NCBI RefSeq assembly: GCF_036985595.1
Contig: NZ_BTPU01000027.1
Location: forward strand, 137,962-201,961
Direction of reading: 5' to 3'
From: Vallitalea maricola
GTDB taxonomy: Bacteria; Bacillota; Clostridia; Lachnospirales; Vallitaleaceae
Length of the DNA stretch: 64,000 nt
Shown here: positions 8,644-17,805 of the stretch, in pieces
Layout: each line of letters opens with the position of its first letter
Position numbering within the stretch: position 1 is the stretch's first letter
Notes under the pieces: generated by a model
What the model was told of the DNA's origin: nothing
The model's input: the letters and a program-made list of their open reading frames with translations, nothing else
Databases searched by the model: none
Position numbers and translations under genes: made by a program

Positions 8644-9729
8644 TTAATCAACTTTCTTCAGTACATAATAATTAGGCTTTTGATGTCTATATATATAATC
8701 TCCTGATTTCCATTCCATAAACAGATATTGTTCATTATCTATTGTTCTTATGATATACTTAGATGCTGTTTGATGTGAATGATCTAGTATATAACCTTTG
8801 GTCCAATTAATTGAAGGTTCATTGTCAATTTTACCCTCTGGTTCTAATTTTAGTCCTTCAAAAGGCAGATTGATTTGTTCATATGTTGGTTCATAGGACA
8901 GAATGTCTTTCGTATAATCAACACTTTTCCATTCGCCGATAGCAATATTGTCATTAACAAAAGGTATATCAAGATTGTCAATATTTCGATTGGCATAAGC
9001 ATAATATTGAAAGGTACAATTAATAAGGAAAAAGCTAAATATTAATACTATAAGTATATTTCTGCTTTTATTTCTATTATAAGATTTGTATCCTAGTATT
9101 TTGCATAATGCCATAATTAATAATAGAGATAAAATACTTAACATAGTAAAGAAATATACTCCTACTAAATAAATTGGTATATTCATAATACCTATACAAA
9201 AGAACAGCCTACCATATAATCTTACAAATATAATGATGCCTATCATACTTCCGATACTTATTAATCCAGTAATAAAGGGGCTTTTTATGTGTTTGCCGCA
9301 AAAAATGTATATTAATGTTATTAGTATGTATAGAGTGAAGATTATATTAGCAATAAGTAGAAACATAAAATTGGGATTTAAACCACTTGAACTGAAATCA
9401 AGTATAAGTGATAGAATGATTCCAAATAAAATACAATCTACATACACTATTATGCAATTAGCCAGTATTATCTGTAATAGACTATTAGGTATCAAAAGCA
9501 TATGTTCTTTTGTCTCAAAAATTGTATCTTTTGCTAAATTTGATGCTCTTTTCATTAGTATTATAAATGCTATTACAAGTGAACTAAAACTCAATAATAG
9601 ACTATTTTCATTATCATTAGGAGTTAGTTTGAAAATGGAAAGGATAACAATTAAACTTATAATGATTAATAATAAAGTTCGTATAAAAACTCTATCTCTT
9701 TTAAGTTCATACTTTAATAAATTTTTCAT
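8644..9729 (-). CDS. ABC transporter permease-like membrane protein (YtrC/D type)
   Basis: This 361-residue protein begins MKNLLKYELKRDRVFIRTLL, the usual start of ABC-2-type permeases. It has about six hydrophobic segments up to residue 245. The last 100 residues are a soluble, probably extracytoplasmic, domain rich in aromatic residues (SVDYTKDILSYEPTYEQINL). Its ATG overlaps the stop of the upstream ATPase gene by four bases, so the two are translationally coupled. With the GntR gene it forms a YtrA-type operon, a class induced by cell-envelope stress in Bacillus. The transported substrate is not known. Confidence 0.75.
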   Translation of the reverse strand: MKNLLKYELKRDRVFIRTLLLIIISLIVILSIFKLTPNDNENSLLLSFSSLVIAFIILMKRASNLAKDTIFETKEHMLLIPNSLLQIILANCIIVYVDCILFGIILSLILDFSSSGLNPNFMFLLIANIIFTLYILITLIYIFCGKHIKSPFITGLISIGSMIGIIIFVRLYGRLFFCIGIMNIPIYLVGVYFFTMLSILSLLLIMALCKILGYKSYNRNKSRNILIVLIFSFFLINCTFQYYAYANRNIDNLDIPFVNDNIAIGEWKSVDYTKDILSYEPTYEQINLPFEGLKLEPEGKIDNEPSINWTKGYILDHSHQTASKYIIRTIDNEQYLFMEWKSGDYIYRHQKPNYYVLKKVD

Positions 9730-10418
9730 TTCATCACCTCAATAAAAGTTTTCTCTATAGATTGTCTTTTATCTATTCGTAATTCTTCACAATCATAGAA
9801 TCCTATTAACTGACCTTGTTTTATAAATATAACTTTATCCAAGAGTTTTTCAACTTCTGGAATTATGTGAGTAGCGATTAACATTGTGGAATTATCATTT
9901 ATATTATTAATAAGCATATCAATCACTTTGTTTCTTATGATAGTATCCATACCTCCAAGGGGTTCATCTAGTAGATAAAGTTTTGCCTCTCTAGCTATTG
10001 AAAGAGATAAACGTAACAGTTGAGTCATACCTTTAGATAAATTCTTTATTTTTTTTGAATAGGGTATATCAATATTAATTTCTTGTAATATGCTATCAAA
10101 TTTATTTTCGTTGAAGTCATTATACATATCTATATAAAAGCTTCTAATATCTTCTACACTCATCCACTTTGGTATAGCATTGTTTTCTGTAAGCAGTGAT
10201 ACATAACCTTTAGTTTTTTCATTGGGGCTTTGTCCATTTATCAATACTTCTCCATGGTTATAGGGTATAAGACCAGCTACAGTATTCATGAAAGTTGTTT
10301 TACCACTTCCGCTAAGACCCAGTAATCCAACAACTTCACCTTTATCAATATGAAAAGTTATATTATCCAAAGCCTTATGCTTGCCATAGCTTATTGATAG
10401 TTTCTTAATATCTAACAT
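9726..10418 (-). CDS. ABC transporter ATPase (YtrB-like)
   Basis: The 230-residue nucleotide-binding domain has Walker A GLSGSGKTT (about 34-42), an ABC signature NLSKGMTQLLRL and Walker B LYLLDEPLGGMD, followed by the switch His in ATHI. The signature departs from LSGGQ, as is usual for YtrB/BcrA-like exporters. It starts two bases after the GntR stop and overlaps the permease start, a tight three-gene operon. It should drive export, or a lipid-linked function, with the permease at 8644-9729. Confidence 0.88.
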   Translation of the reverse strand: MLDIKKLSISYGKHKALDNITFHIDKGEVVGLLGLSGSGKTTFMNTVAGLIPYNHGEVLINGQSPNEKTKGYVSLLTENNAIPKWMSVEDIRSFYIDMYNDFNENKFDSILQEINIDIPYSKKIKNLSKGMTQLLRLSLSIAREAKLYLLDEPLGGMDTIIRNKVIDMLINNINDNSTMLIATHIIPEVEKLLDKVIFIKQGQLIGFYDCEELRIDKRQSIEKTFIEVMK

Positions 10419-10420
10419 AC

Positions 10421-10780
10421 TTAATCTCCTTCCACATAAGAATCAATAATCTCTAAGATTTGTTTTTTACAGAATCCCATATTTTTCATACGATTAGAAA
10501 AAGCGATAACAGTTTCTTTTGCTATGTCATTCCTTAGATTATTAATCATATCTTCATTATCAGTTACGTAAGAACCCATACCCCTCTTAGATATAATTAA
10601 TTCTTCGCTTTCCAACTCTCTATAAGCTCTTTGAACAGTGTTAGGGTTTACTTTTAGATTTTTTGCTAATTCACGTACAGAAGGCATTTTTTCACCTTCT
10701 TTCAATTCTTTTTTTATTATTAATTCTTTTAGATAAGATAATATCTGGACATACACAGGGATATTATTATCAAATTCCAT
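10421..10780 (-). CDS. GntR-family repressor, YtrA subfamily
   Basis: At 119 residues this is a short GntR protein. It has the winged helix (YVQILSYLKELIIKKELKEG, MPSVRELAKNLKVNPNTVQR, ISKRGMGSYV) and only a small helical tail, which is the YtrA subfamily. These usually repress their own ABC operon and release it under envelope stress. The gene is first in the operon. A 9-bp-arm palindrome covers the -10 and start of its promoter. AGGAGGCAAGC precedes the ATG. Confidence 0.9.
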   Translation of the reverse strand: MEFDNNIPVYVQILSYLKELIIKKELKEGEKMPSVRELAKNLKVNPNTVQRAYRELESEELIISKRGMGSYVTDNEDMINNLRNDIAKETVIAFSNRMKNMGFCKKQILEIIDSYVEGD

Positions 10781-10802
10781 AAATGCTTGCCTCCTATTGC
10801 AT

Positions 10803-10842
10803 ACTGTATTAATACTATAATACAGTTCCGACCCATTGTCAA
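10803..10842 (-). promoter_or_regulatory. Promoter and operator of the YtrA-like operon
   Basis: On the minus strand TTGACA (10842-10837), 17 bases and TATAGT (10819-10814) form a good promoter. A perfect inverted repeat, ACTGTATTA (10803-10811) and TAATACAGT (10818-10826) with a 6-base spacer, covers the -10 and start point. This placement is that of an autorepressor site for the first gene of the operon. Confidence 0.75.
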
Positions 10843-10904
10843 GTAAGATTATCTCTAATCTTACAAAAATGTAAGTTTATTATACTATTTGTAAGATGAA
10901 TTTA

Positions 10905-10933
10905 TTGTTAATACAGTTTATTTTGCTTATAAT
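10905..10933 (+). promoter_or_regulatory. Promoter of the BceAB-like operon, with a GntR half-site
   Basis: TTGTTA (10905-10910), 17 bases and TATAAT (10928-10933) form the promoter. TAATACAGT (10909-10917), identical to one arm of the GntR operator 90 bases away, overlaps the end of the -35 box. This may let the YtrA-like regulator also touch this promoter. That is inference from one half-site. Confidence 0.6.
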
Positions 10934-11008
10934 AGGTTTGTAATTATCAATAAACAATCTATTAAATAAAATTTCTTTTGTAATAAAGAAATATGGAGGA
11001 TATATATT

Positions 11009-11773
11009 ATGAAACAAATAATTAAAGTCAGTAATGTGACAAAAGTCTATGGTTCCAAATTAAATAAGACAACTGCACTTGTGGATATTAATTTTGATAT
11101 TAATCAAGGTGAATTTGTTGGAATCATGGGTCCATCAGGTTCAGGTAAAAGTACACTTCTTAATGTTATATCAACAATTGATAGAACGACTAGTGGTACA
11201 ATCAGCTATGAAGGCAAGGATATAGGTTCTTTGAAAGAAAATGAACTATCTGATTTTAGAAGAAATGAACTTGGTTTTATTTTCCAGGACTTTAACCTGC
11301 TGGATACACTAAGTGTTGAAGAAAACATAGTACTTCCACTAGCTATTTCTAGAATGAATGTAAAAGAAATCAAAAAAAGACTACAAGATGTTACTAAGAT
11401 ACTTGGCATCAATGACATACTAAAAAAATATCCATATGAGATATCAGGAGGACAAAAGCAAAGAACTGCTGCTGCAAGAGCTATAATCAATAATCCTAGG
11501 CTGGTTTTAGCGGATGAGCCAACAGGAGCATTGGATTCCAAGTCGTCAGCTGAACTACTTACATGTATGAAAAGGTTGAATAAGGAGTATAACAGTACAA
11601 TTCTTATGGTAACTCATGATGCGTTTGCTGCAAGTTATTGTGACAGAATCTTATTTATAAAAGATGGTAATATCTTTTCTGAACTTATCAGTAATGGCGA
11701 CAGAAAAGAATTTTATAATAAGGTTATTGATGTACTTGCAATGATGGGGGGAGACCTTAATGACGTACTATAG
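11009..11773 (+). CDS. BceA-like ABC transporter ATPase
   Basis: The 254-residue ATPase has Walker A GPSGSGKST, signature ISGGQKQR and Walker B LVLADEPTGALD, and belongs to the MacB/BceA class. The start region KQIIKVSNVTKVYG is typical. Its last codons overlap the start of the FtsX-type permease by 14 bases. Together they form a Bce-type antimicrobial peptide resistance and sensing transporter, which protects lipid II-cycle targets from bacitracin-like peptides. The usual BceRS genes are not adjacent; a matching pair is at 20726-22422. The peptide recognised is unknown. Confidence 0.9.
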   Translation: MKQIIKVSNVTKVYGSKLNKTTALVDINFDINQGEFVGIMGPSGSGKSTLLNVISTIDRTTSGTISYEGKDIGSLKENELSDFRRNELGFIFQDFNLLDTLSVEENIVLPLAISRMNVKEIKKRLQDVTKILGINDILKKYPYEISGGQKQRTAAARAIINNPRLVLADEPTGALDSKSSAELLTCMKRLNKEYNSTILMVTHDAFAASYCDRILFIKDGNIFSELISNGDRKEFYNKVIDVLAMMGGDLNDVL

Positions 11774-13688
11774 TATTATGTTCAACAACATGAAAAAAAG
11801 TTTTAAGAACTATTATATATATATTATGTCCACCGTATTTAGTGTTTTGATATTTTACCTGTTTTGTTCAATTAAATATAATACACAGATAATATCGGCT
11901 ATCAATGCATCAGATAAGGTTACGACAGTGTTTTCTGCTACTAGTTATGTAGTATTAATATTTTCATTGATATTCATATGGTATTCAAATTCATTTTTTG
12001 TCAAAAAGCGAAAAAAAGAAATTGCCCTATATTCTTTGTTAGGTTTGAAGAAGAAAAAAATAGGCAGGATGCTGTTTGGAGAAAACATGATTATAGCAGT
12101 TATATCCTTAGTGATTGGTATTGCAGTGGGTACTTTGTTTTCGAAACTATTTGTTATGCTGCTTCTGAGAATGATGAACGAATTTATTTATGTTAGTTTC
12201 TCTTTTTCAATAGAGGCAGCCAGGGATACTGTTATATTTTTCTTTATAATATTTTTATTTGCATCTTTTCATAGCTATAGAATAATATACAAAGTCAAAC
12301 TTATTGAATTGTTTACATCAGCTAGGAAAAGAGAAAAAGCATTTAAGACTAGACCAATTTTTGCACTAATTTCACTAGGTTTAGTAATTTATGGTTATTC
12401 GTTATCACAACATATGGTTAGTAGTATGTTTGTAATTAATGTTTTTCTTGTACTTGGTAGTGTTATTGCAGGTACATATGGTTTATTCTCTTATTTTCTT
12501 GTTTTTATGGTTAGAGTTCTTAAGAAGAGAAAGAAAACATTTTATAAGGGAAATAATATATTAGCAATATCTAATATAGCCTACAGGATTAAGAGTCATA
12601 CAGTTACTTTTGCTACCATTGCAGTTCTAAGTGCATCAACAATTGCATCACTAGGTATGGTAGATAGTGTTTATTATGATTTTAAATCTAATGAAGCAGA
12701 GAATTATCCATATTCTTTTACTTATAATTATGTTGATGAAGAGCTGAATAATAAAGTACTGGATATAGTTAATAGTAATAAAACTAATGATTTGATAGGG
12801 AGTATTAAAATAGATAGAGCTAAAGTTAGTGTGAAGATCAATTATGATTTTGAGACACAGCTTAGTGAATGGAATTTAGGTGCAGTAAATACTTATTATA
12901 TCATCTCTAATTCTGCTTTCAATAAGATGATGGAAATAAGAGGTATGGATAAAGGTGTAGAATTAAAAGATGATGAGTGTGTAATTAATTATTCAAGTCT
13001 TATGCTCTATGACATGAATAAGTTGAAAGATTATACAATGGATGTATTCACTGATAAGATACCTAAAAAAGTATTAACCATAAAAGAAGTTTATAAACAA
13101 GCTATGGTTAGAAACGGTTATGACCCAGAATATTTAGTTGTAAGTGATAAAGTCTATAATGAATATATTGGTGGTGGAGCAGAAACCAACAGCTTCTATG
13201 GTATAAATGTAACTAAACCTCTTCAAAGCAAGGAATTAGCAGATGAAATTGAAAAGGTAATTCCAGAAGAAACAAAATTTGAAACATATTATTATCATTT
13301 TAGAGATGCTAATGAAACATATGTAGTTCTACTATTTGCAGCATTCTTTATTGGTATTGTATTCTTGATATCTACAGGAAGTATAATATATTTTAAATTA
13401 ATTACAGAAGCTAATGATGAAAAAGATAGATATACTATTCTTAAGAAGATAGGTGTTAGTAAAAAAGATATAACAAGGTCAATAAAGAAACAAATATTAA
13501 TGATGTTCTTGTTACCTCTAATAGTTGGACTTTTCCATTCAGGATTTGCATTAAGTGCTTTTAATAAAGTATTGAACGCGCATATTTTAACACCTGTAAT
13601 AATTACTATGGTAGGTTACACAGTGATTTACTTCATATATTATTATCTTACAGTTAATTATTATAAAAAGATTATATTAAAAAAATAA
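11760..13688 (+). CDS. BceB-like FtsX-domain permease
   Basis: This 642-residue membrane protein starts MTYYSIMFNNMKKSFKNYYI, as BceB proteins do. There are about ten hydrophobic segments, with an FtsX unit near residues 55-175 and another at the C-terminus. A large extracytoplasmic domain (about 300-510) lies between the later spans and is where these permeases bind peptide and the sensor kinase. It overlaps bceA. The length and layout match the family. It probably signals to a BceS-like kinase, the nearest being at 21397. Confidence 0.9.
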   Translation: MTYYSIMFNNMKKSFKNYYIYIMSTVFSVLIFYLFCSIKYNTQIISAINASDKVTTVFSATSYVVLIFSLIFIWYSNSFFVKKRKKEIALYSLLGLKKKKIGRMLFGENMIIAVISLVIGIAVGTLFSKLFVMLLLRMMNEFIYVSFSFSIEAARDTVIFFFIIFLFASFHSYRIIYKVKLIELFTSARKREKAFKTRPIFALISLGLVIYGYSLSQHMVSSMFVINVFLVLGSVIAGTYGLFSYFLVFMVRVLKKRKKTFYKGNNILAISNIAYRIKSHTVTFATIAVLSASTIASLGMVDSVYYDFKSNEAENYPYSFTYNYVDEELNNKVLDIVNSNKTNDLIGSIKIDRAKVSVKINYDFETQLSEWNLGAVNTYYIISNSAFNKMMEIRGMDKGVELKDDECVINYSSLMLYDMNKLKDYTMDVFTDKIPKKVLTIKEVYKQAMVRNGYDPEYLVVSDKVYNEYIGGGAETNSFYGINVTKPLQSKELADEIEKVIPEETKFETYYYHFRDANETYVVLLFAAFFIGIVFLISTGSIIYFKLITEANDEKDRYTILKKIGVSKKDITRSIKKQILMMFLLPLIVGLFHSGFALSAFNKVLNAHILTPVIITMVGYTVIYFIYYYLTVNYYKKIILKK

Positions 13689-13733
13689 TTATATAAGTAA
13701 AATTAAATAATCTATAGATATAACTTTAGTTAA

Positions 13734-13769
13734 GAAACCATGGTTAGCAATAATGTTAATTATGGTTTC
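13734..13769 (+). repeat. Perfect 8-bp hairpin between bceB and the ABC-F gene
   Basis: GAAACCAT (13734-13741) and ATGGTTTC (13762-13769) are perfect inverted arms across 20 bases. There is no T-run directly after, so it could be a weak terminator for bceAB or part of a leader before the ABC-F gene 150 bases on. ABC-F genes are often controlled by leader RNA. Nothing else is recognised in 13689-13921. Confidence 0.4.
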
Positions 13770-13921
13770 AATACTGTACAAATTTATTTGAGTTAGTTTT
13801 TAATTGATTTTGTATCTATATCATGATATTCTATAAAATATTGCAAGAGTACATATAAAGTGTATTCAGCATATTAGGATAATTGAGATGACATATGAAA
13901 TTGAATGAGGTGTTTTTATAG

Positions 13922-15472
13922 ATGTTAAGTGTAGAAAAAGTCAACCATGATTTTGGTGGAAGAATTATACTAAGTGATGTTTCTTTTAGATTGAAAAAAG
14001 GTGAACATGTGGCTCTAGTTGGACCAAATGGAGAAGGTAAAAGTACATTTCTCAAGATAATAACCAACAAACTTATGCCAGATGAAGGTGTCATTAAATG
14101 GTCACCCAAAGCAAAAGTAGGTTACTTAGACCAACATGCAGAATTACAAGAAGGAAGTAGTATTAGAGAAGTTTTAAAAGATGCTTTTAAGGAAGATTTC
14201 CAGTTAGAAGAAAAAATGATACAGATTTATGATGAAATGGCTAATTTCACTGAAGAAGAAATGACTGCTAAATTAGAAGAGGCTGCGGATATACAAACAA
14301 TACTTGATCATAGTGGATTTTATGTAATTGACTCAAAGATTGAAGAAGTAGCTAATGGTCTGGGATTGGGGGATATTGGTCTGGATAAAGATGTTAGCGA
14401 GCTAAGTGGTGGTCAACGTACGAAAGTATTATTAGTAAAGTTACTATTACAAAGACCGACTATCTTATTGCTGGACGAACCAACTAACTTTCTTGATGAA
14501 AATCATATTGAATGGTTAAAAAGATATCTTGAGGAGTATGAAAACAGTTTTATTCTTATCTCACATGATATTCCTTTTGTAAACAGTGTAGCATCGGTAA
14601 TTTATCATATAGAGAATGGTGAATTCACAAGGTATACAGGGAATTATGATGATTTCATAAGGATGTATGAGATTAAGAAACGACAAGTGGAGCAAGCATT
14701 TGAAAAGCAACAAAAAGAAATTGATAAATTAGAAGATTTTATTGCAAGAAATAAAGCTAGAGTAGCTACAAGAGGTATGGCTAATAGCAGACAGAAAAAG
14801 TTAGATAAAATGGAAAAAGTTGAAAAGATTAGAGAAAAACCTATGCCAAAATTCAATTTTATGTATGGGAGAGCATCTGGTAAGACTATTTTTGAAACTA
14901 AGGATATGGTATTAGGTTATAATGAGCCATTGACAAGTCCTCTGAATATGATATTGGAAAGAGGTCAACGAGTTGCAATAAAAGGTGTCAATGGACTTGG
15001 AAAATCAACCTTACTAAAAACCTTATTGGGGATAATTAAACCTTATTCAGGCAAAGTCATATTGGGTGACTATCTTGAAATTGGTTATTTTGAACAAGAG
15101 TCTAATCCGGATAATGTAAATACTGCTATTGATGAAATATGGGAAGAATATCCAGTACTTACTAATTATGAAGTTAGACAGGCACTTGCAAGATGCGGAC
15201 TTACCAATGAGCATATAACCAGTCAAATGAAAGTATTAAGTGGAGGAGAGGCGGCCAAAGTAAGACTTTGTAAATTGATGTTACGTGATATTAATGTACT
15301 TGTTTTAGATGAGCCTACTAATCACTTGGATGTTATAGCCAAAAATGAATTGAAGAAAGCTATTATAGAGTTCAAGGGTACTTTGATAATGGTATCCCAT
15401 GAACCAGAGTTTTATAGGGATGTTATAAATGAGGTTTGGAACTTGGAAGACTGGACAACTAAGATTATATAA
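13922..15472 (+). CDS. ABC-F ribosome-associated ATPase (YkpA/YbiT type)
   Basis: Two ABC domains lie in one 516-residue soluble chain. The first has GPNGEGKST and LSGGQRTK, the second GVNGLGKST and LSGGEAAK. They are joined by a charged linker (about 240-310, KKRQVEQAFEKQQKEIDKLE), which is the P-site tRNA interaction motif. ABC-F proteins bind the ribosomal E site and modulate translation, and some protect against antibiotics. Sequence type and length fit the YkpA/YbiT housekeeping branch better than the resistance branches. The nearby BceAB-like operon makes a stress role possible, but this is only context. Confidence 0.9.
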   Translation: MLSVEKVNHDFGGRIILSDVSFRLKKGEHVALVGPNGEGKSTFLKIITNKLMPDEGVIKWSPKAKVGYLDQHAELQEGSSIREVLKDAFKEDFQLEEKMIQIYDEMANFTEEEMTAKLEEAADIQTILDHSGFYVIDSKIEEVANGLGLGDIGLDKDVSELSGGQRTKVLLVKLLLQRPTILLLDEPTNFLDENHIEWLKRYLEEYENSFILISHDIPFVNSVASVIYHIENGEFTRYTGNYDDFIRMYEIKKRQVEQAFEKQQKEIDKLEDFIARNKARVATRGMANSRQKKLDKMEKVEKIREKPMPKFNFMYGRASGKTIFETKDMVLGYNEPLTSPLNMILERGQRVAIKGVNGLGKSTLLKTLLGIIKPYSGKVILGDYLEIGYFEQESNPDNVNTAIDEIWEEYPVLTNYEVRQALARCGLTNEHITSQMKVLSGGEAAKVRLCKLMLRDINVLVLDEPTNHLDVIAKNELKKAIIEFKGTLIMVSHEPEFYRDVINEVWNLEDWTTKII

Positions 15473-15722
15473 TAAAAATGGTGAAAAACAACTTAAACTG
15501 CTACATCAAGTTGCAAATGTTCTGAGTGTAGTACAATACAGATAATAATAAATATCATGGTAAATAAATAGAATTCCTAATTTGAACTTAGATGTATAAA
15601 GTATTATCACAATATAATATTATAAATTACGACAATACTTAACTAAGGAAATGATACTGAATATTACAAGTATGTTGTGTTTTTATAAAGTAAAACTCAT
15701 TATCTGAAAGGAGAATTTAATA

Positions 15723-16733
15723 ATGATGAGGATGAACTTTAAGAAAAAATTACCTATAGAGACACCTCCCATAAGAGGATATCAATTTTTTGCATACCCA
15801 TTATCAGTTATAAGTACTAATAAAAATTATTTACCTTGGCTATGTAATCATTATATTCAACTGTTCTGTAATCCTCAAGAAGTAAAAGTACATTTCTATG
15901 AACCATATAATAGGTATACGAATAATCCATGGTTTGATTATGAAGTCATATCAAAATCTTCTATTAAATCATTTAATATGAATCCAACTGATTTAATAAT
16001 TAAATATATAAATAGAGGATATTATATAGTATCACTAGTAGACGAATATTATATACCAAAAAGAAGAGCTTATAAAAAAGTGCATATGAAACATGATATC
16101 TTTATATTTGGTTATGATATTAGTAATAAAAATTTTGATATCTTAGGCTATGATGAGAATGTAATTTACAATCATACATATGTTCCCTTTAAATGTTTTG
16201 AGAAATCATTCTTGAAATTAGATAGTACATCGTTAATTGCATTTAAATTAAATCCTAATTACAATTGTGAACTTGATATAGTCAGTATTGTTTCTCAATT
16301 AAATGATTACCTGAATTCGAATAATTCATCAAATAAATTAAAACCTTATGATGATACACAAAATTTTTCAGATCATGTTTTCGGATTAGATACATATAAT
16401 CAAGTAATTCATTATTTTGAGCTTTTGTTAAATAAAGAAGTAGAATTGGATTTAATATCTTTGCATTTTATGTATGAACATAAAAAATGTATGCTTTTAC
16501 GTCTTCAACTTCTTGCAGAAAAGGGTTATATAAATGACATTAATTATTATCTTAAAGCCTATGATGAAATCAAAAGAAAAATTATAATAGCAAGAAATTT
16601 ACAATTAAAATATAAAATAACTAAAAACAACAATAGTCTAAAAAAAATAATCAGTATCTTGAAAGACATCTATCCAAAAGAAAAAAACATTGTTGAAGAT
16701 ATTTTAAATCAACTGCAAACAAAGAGTAAGTAA
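15723..16733 (+). CDS. Uncharacterised protein, BtrH/peptidase C39-like fold suspected
   Basis: This 336-residue protein has no signal peptide or membrane span. The segment YYIVSLVDEYYIPKR, then HMKHDIFIFGYDISNKNFDI, resembles the BtrH N-terminal/C39-like family found near peptide and aminoglycoside antibiotic genes, where the aspartate and histidine lie in this region. The N-terminal catalytic cysteine of that fold may be in PWLCNHYIQLFCN. The C-terminal 120 residues are helical and Lys/Asn-rich. No biosynthetic genes flank it. GGAGAA precedes the ATG. The similarity is recalled by pattern only, so treat the product as hypothetical. Confidence 0.5.
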   Translation: MMRMNFKKKLPIETPPIRGYQFFAYPLSVISTNKNYLPWLCNHYIQLFCNPQEVKVHFYEPYNRYTNNPWFDYEVISKSSIKSFNMNPTDLIIKYINRGYYIVSLVDEYYIPKRRAYKKVHMKHDIFIFGYDISNKNFDILGYDENVIYNHTYVPFKCFEKSFLKLDSTSLIAFKLNPNYNCELDIVSIVSQLNDYLNSNNSSNKLKPYDDTQNFSDHVFGLDTYNQVIHYFELLLNKEVELDLISLHFMYEHKKCMLLRLQLLAEKGYINDINYYLKAYDEIKRKIIIARNLQLKYKITKNNNSLKKIISILKDIYPKEKNIVEDILNQLQTKSK

Positions 16734-16908
16734 TATAAGTTATGCTTTTGAAAAATATTTTTAACAATATAAAACTGACAACAAATAAAAGGTGACTATA
16801 AAGAAAATTGACTTTAGTGAATAAGGAAAAAGAATGATATTTACAAAAATATGCTGAAACTAATTGTAAAAAGTTTAGAAATTCGATATAATAGGTGGGG
16901 AAATTCTA

Positions 16909-16933
16909 AAAAATGGCTTCATTCGTCATTTTT
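16909..16933 (+). terminator. Hairpin with T-run in the 15723-16733 / 17101 gap
   Basis: AAAAATGGC (16909-16917) pairs with GTCATTTTT (16925-16933), with one G-U pair, and ends in T. It probably terminates the BtrH-like transcript 175 bases after its stop. The rest of the 367-base gap holds the promoter and Fur-like site of the next operon. Confidence 0.5.
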
Positions 16934-17018
16934 AACAAAATATAGTTATTGACTCCTATTGTTAGTTGTCTTCGTTAGTAAAATCTCTATTTCTATTTGA
17001 AGAGTATGACAGTATGAG

Positions 17019-17070
17019 TTGGACATTCTATATAACATAATAATACGATTTGATAAGTATTATCATTATC
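17019..17070 (+). promoter_or_regulatory. Promoter and Fur-box-like operator of the GGGtGRT operon
   Basis: A possible promoter is TTGGAC (17019-17024), 16 bases, TAATAC (17041-17046). Right behind it, GATAAGTATTATCATTATC (17052-17070) matches 16 of 19 positions of the classical Fur box GATAATGATAATCATTATC. It lies between the -10 and the ribosome binding site, a repressor position. The operon downstream encodes a NifU-like protein, so iron control makes sense. Confidence 0.6.
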
Positions 17071-17100
17071 GTTCATTCATTAAGGGAGGAAAAAGAGAAT

Positions 17101-17793
17101 ATGATGTACACTCATGAAGTGAAAAACATGTGTTGTGTTGCAAAAGGTCCTAATCATGGTCCAGCACCTATCCCTCAAGAAGGAAAATGGGTACAAGCAA
17201 AAGAAGTAAAAGACATTTCTGGTCTTACTCACGGTGTTGGTTGGTGTGCACCTCAACAAGGAGCATGTAAGCTTACATTAAACGTAAAAGATGGTATTAT
17301 TCAAGAGGCTTTAGTAGAAACACTTGGATGTTCAGGAATGACTCATTCAGCTGCAATGGCTTCAGAAATTTTACCAGGAAAAACTATTTTAGAAGCATTA
17401 AATACAGATTTAGTATGTGATGCTATCAATACTGCAATGAGAGAACTATTTTTACAAATAGTTTATGGAAGAACTCAAACTGCTTTTTCAGAAGATGGAC
17501 TTCCAGTTGGTGCAGGTCTTGAAGATTTAGGAAAAGGTCTTCGTTCACAAGTAGGTACTATGTATGGTACTCTTGATAAAGGTCCTCGTTACCTTGAAAT
17601 GGCTGAAGGCTATGTTACTAAAATAGGTTTGGATGAAGATGATGAAATAATTGGTTATGAATTCATTCACTTCGGTAAAATGATGGATATGATTAAAACT
17701 GGTATGGACGCAGTAGAAGCAATGAAAAATGCAACAGGTACATATGGTAGATTTGCAGACGCTGTTAAAACAGTCGATCCAAGACACGAATAG
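17101..17793 (+). CDS. NifU/IscU-like iron-sulfur scaffold-type protein of the GGGtGRT pair
   Basis: This protein is 230 residues when started at ATG 17101, 11 bases after GGGAGG. Cysteines stand at 11-12 (MCCVAKG), 49 and 56 (GWCAPQQGACKL) and 77 (LGCSGMTHSAAM). The LGCSGMTHSAAMAS segment resembles the IscU/NifU scaffold fold, where conserved cysteines hold a nascent cluster. It is much longer than IscU (about 145) and has no NifS partner here. The next gene, 12 bases on, is a GGGtGRT protein. The pair recurs as neighbours in anaerobes and its function is unknown. Cluster binding is inference. Confidence 0.75.
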   Translation: MMYTHEVKNMCCVAKGPNHGPAPIPQEGKWVQAKEVKDISGLTHGVGWCAPQQGACKLTLNVKDGIIQEALVETLGCSGMTHSAAMASEILPGKTILEALNTDLVCDAINTAMRELFLQIVYGRTQTAFSEDGLPVGAGLEDLGKGLRSQVGTMYGTLDKGPRYLEMAEGYVTKIGLDEDDEIIGYEFIHFGKMMDMIKTGMDAVEAMKNATGTYGRFADAVKTVDPRHE

Positions 17794-17805
17794 GAGGTTA
17801 GTAAT

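Noticed and set aside
9233..9745. Plus-strand frame of 170 codons
   Set aside because: It is antisense to the YtrC/D-type permease and has no ribosome binding site or recognisable domain.
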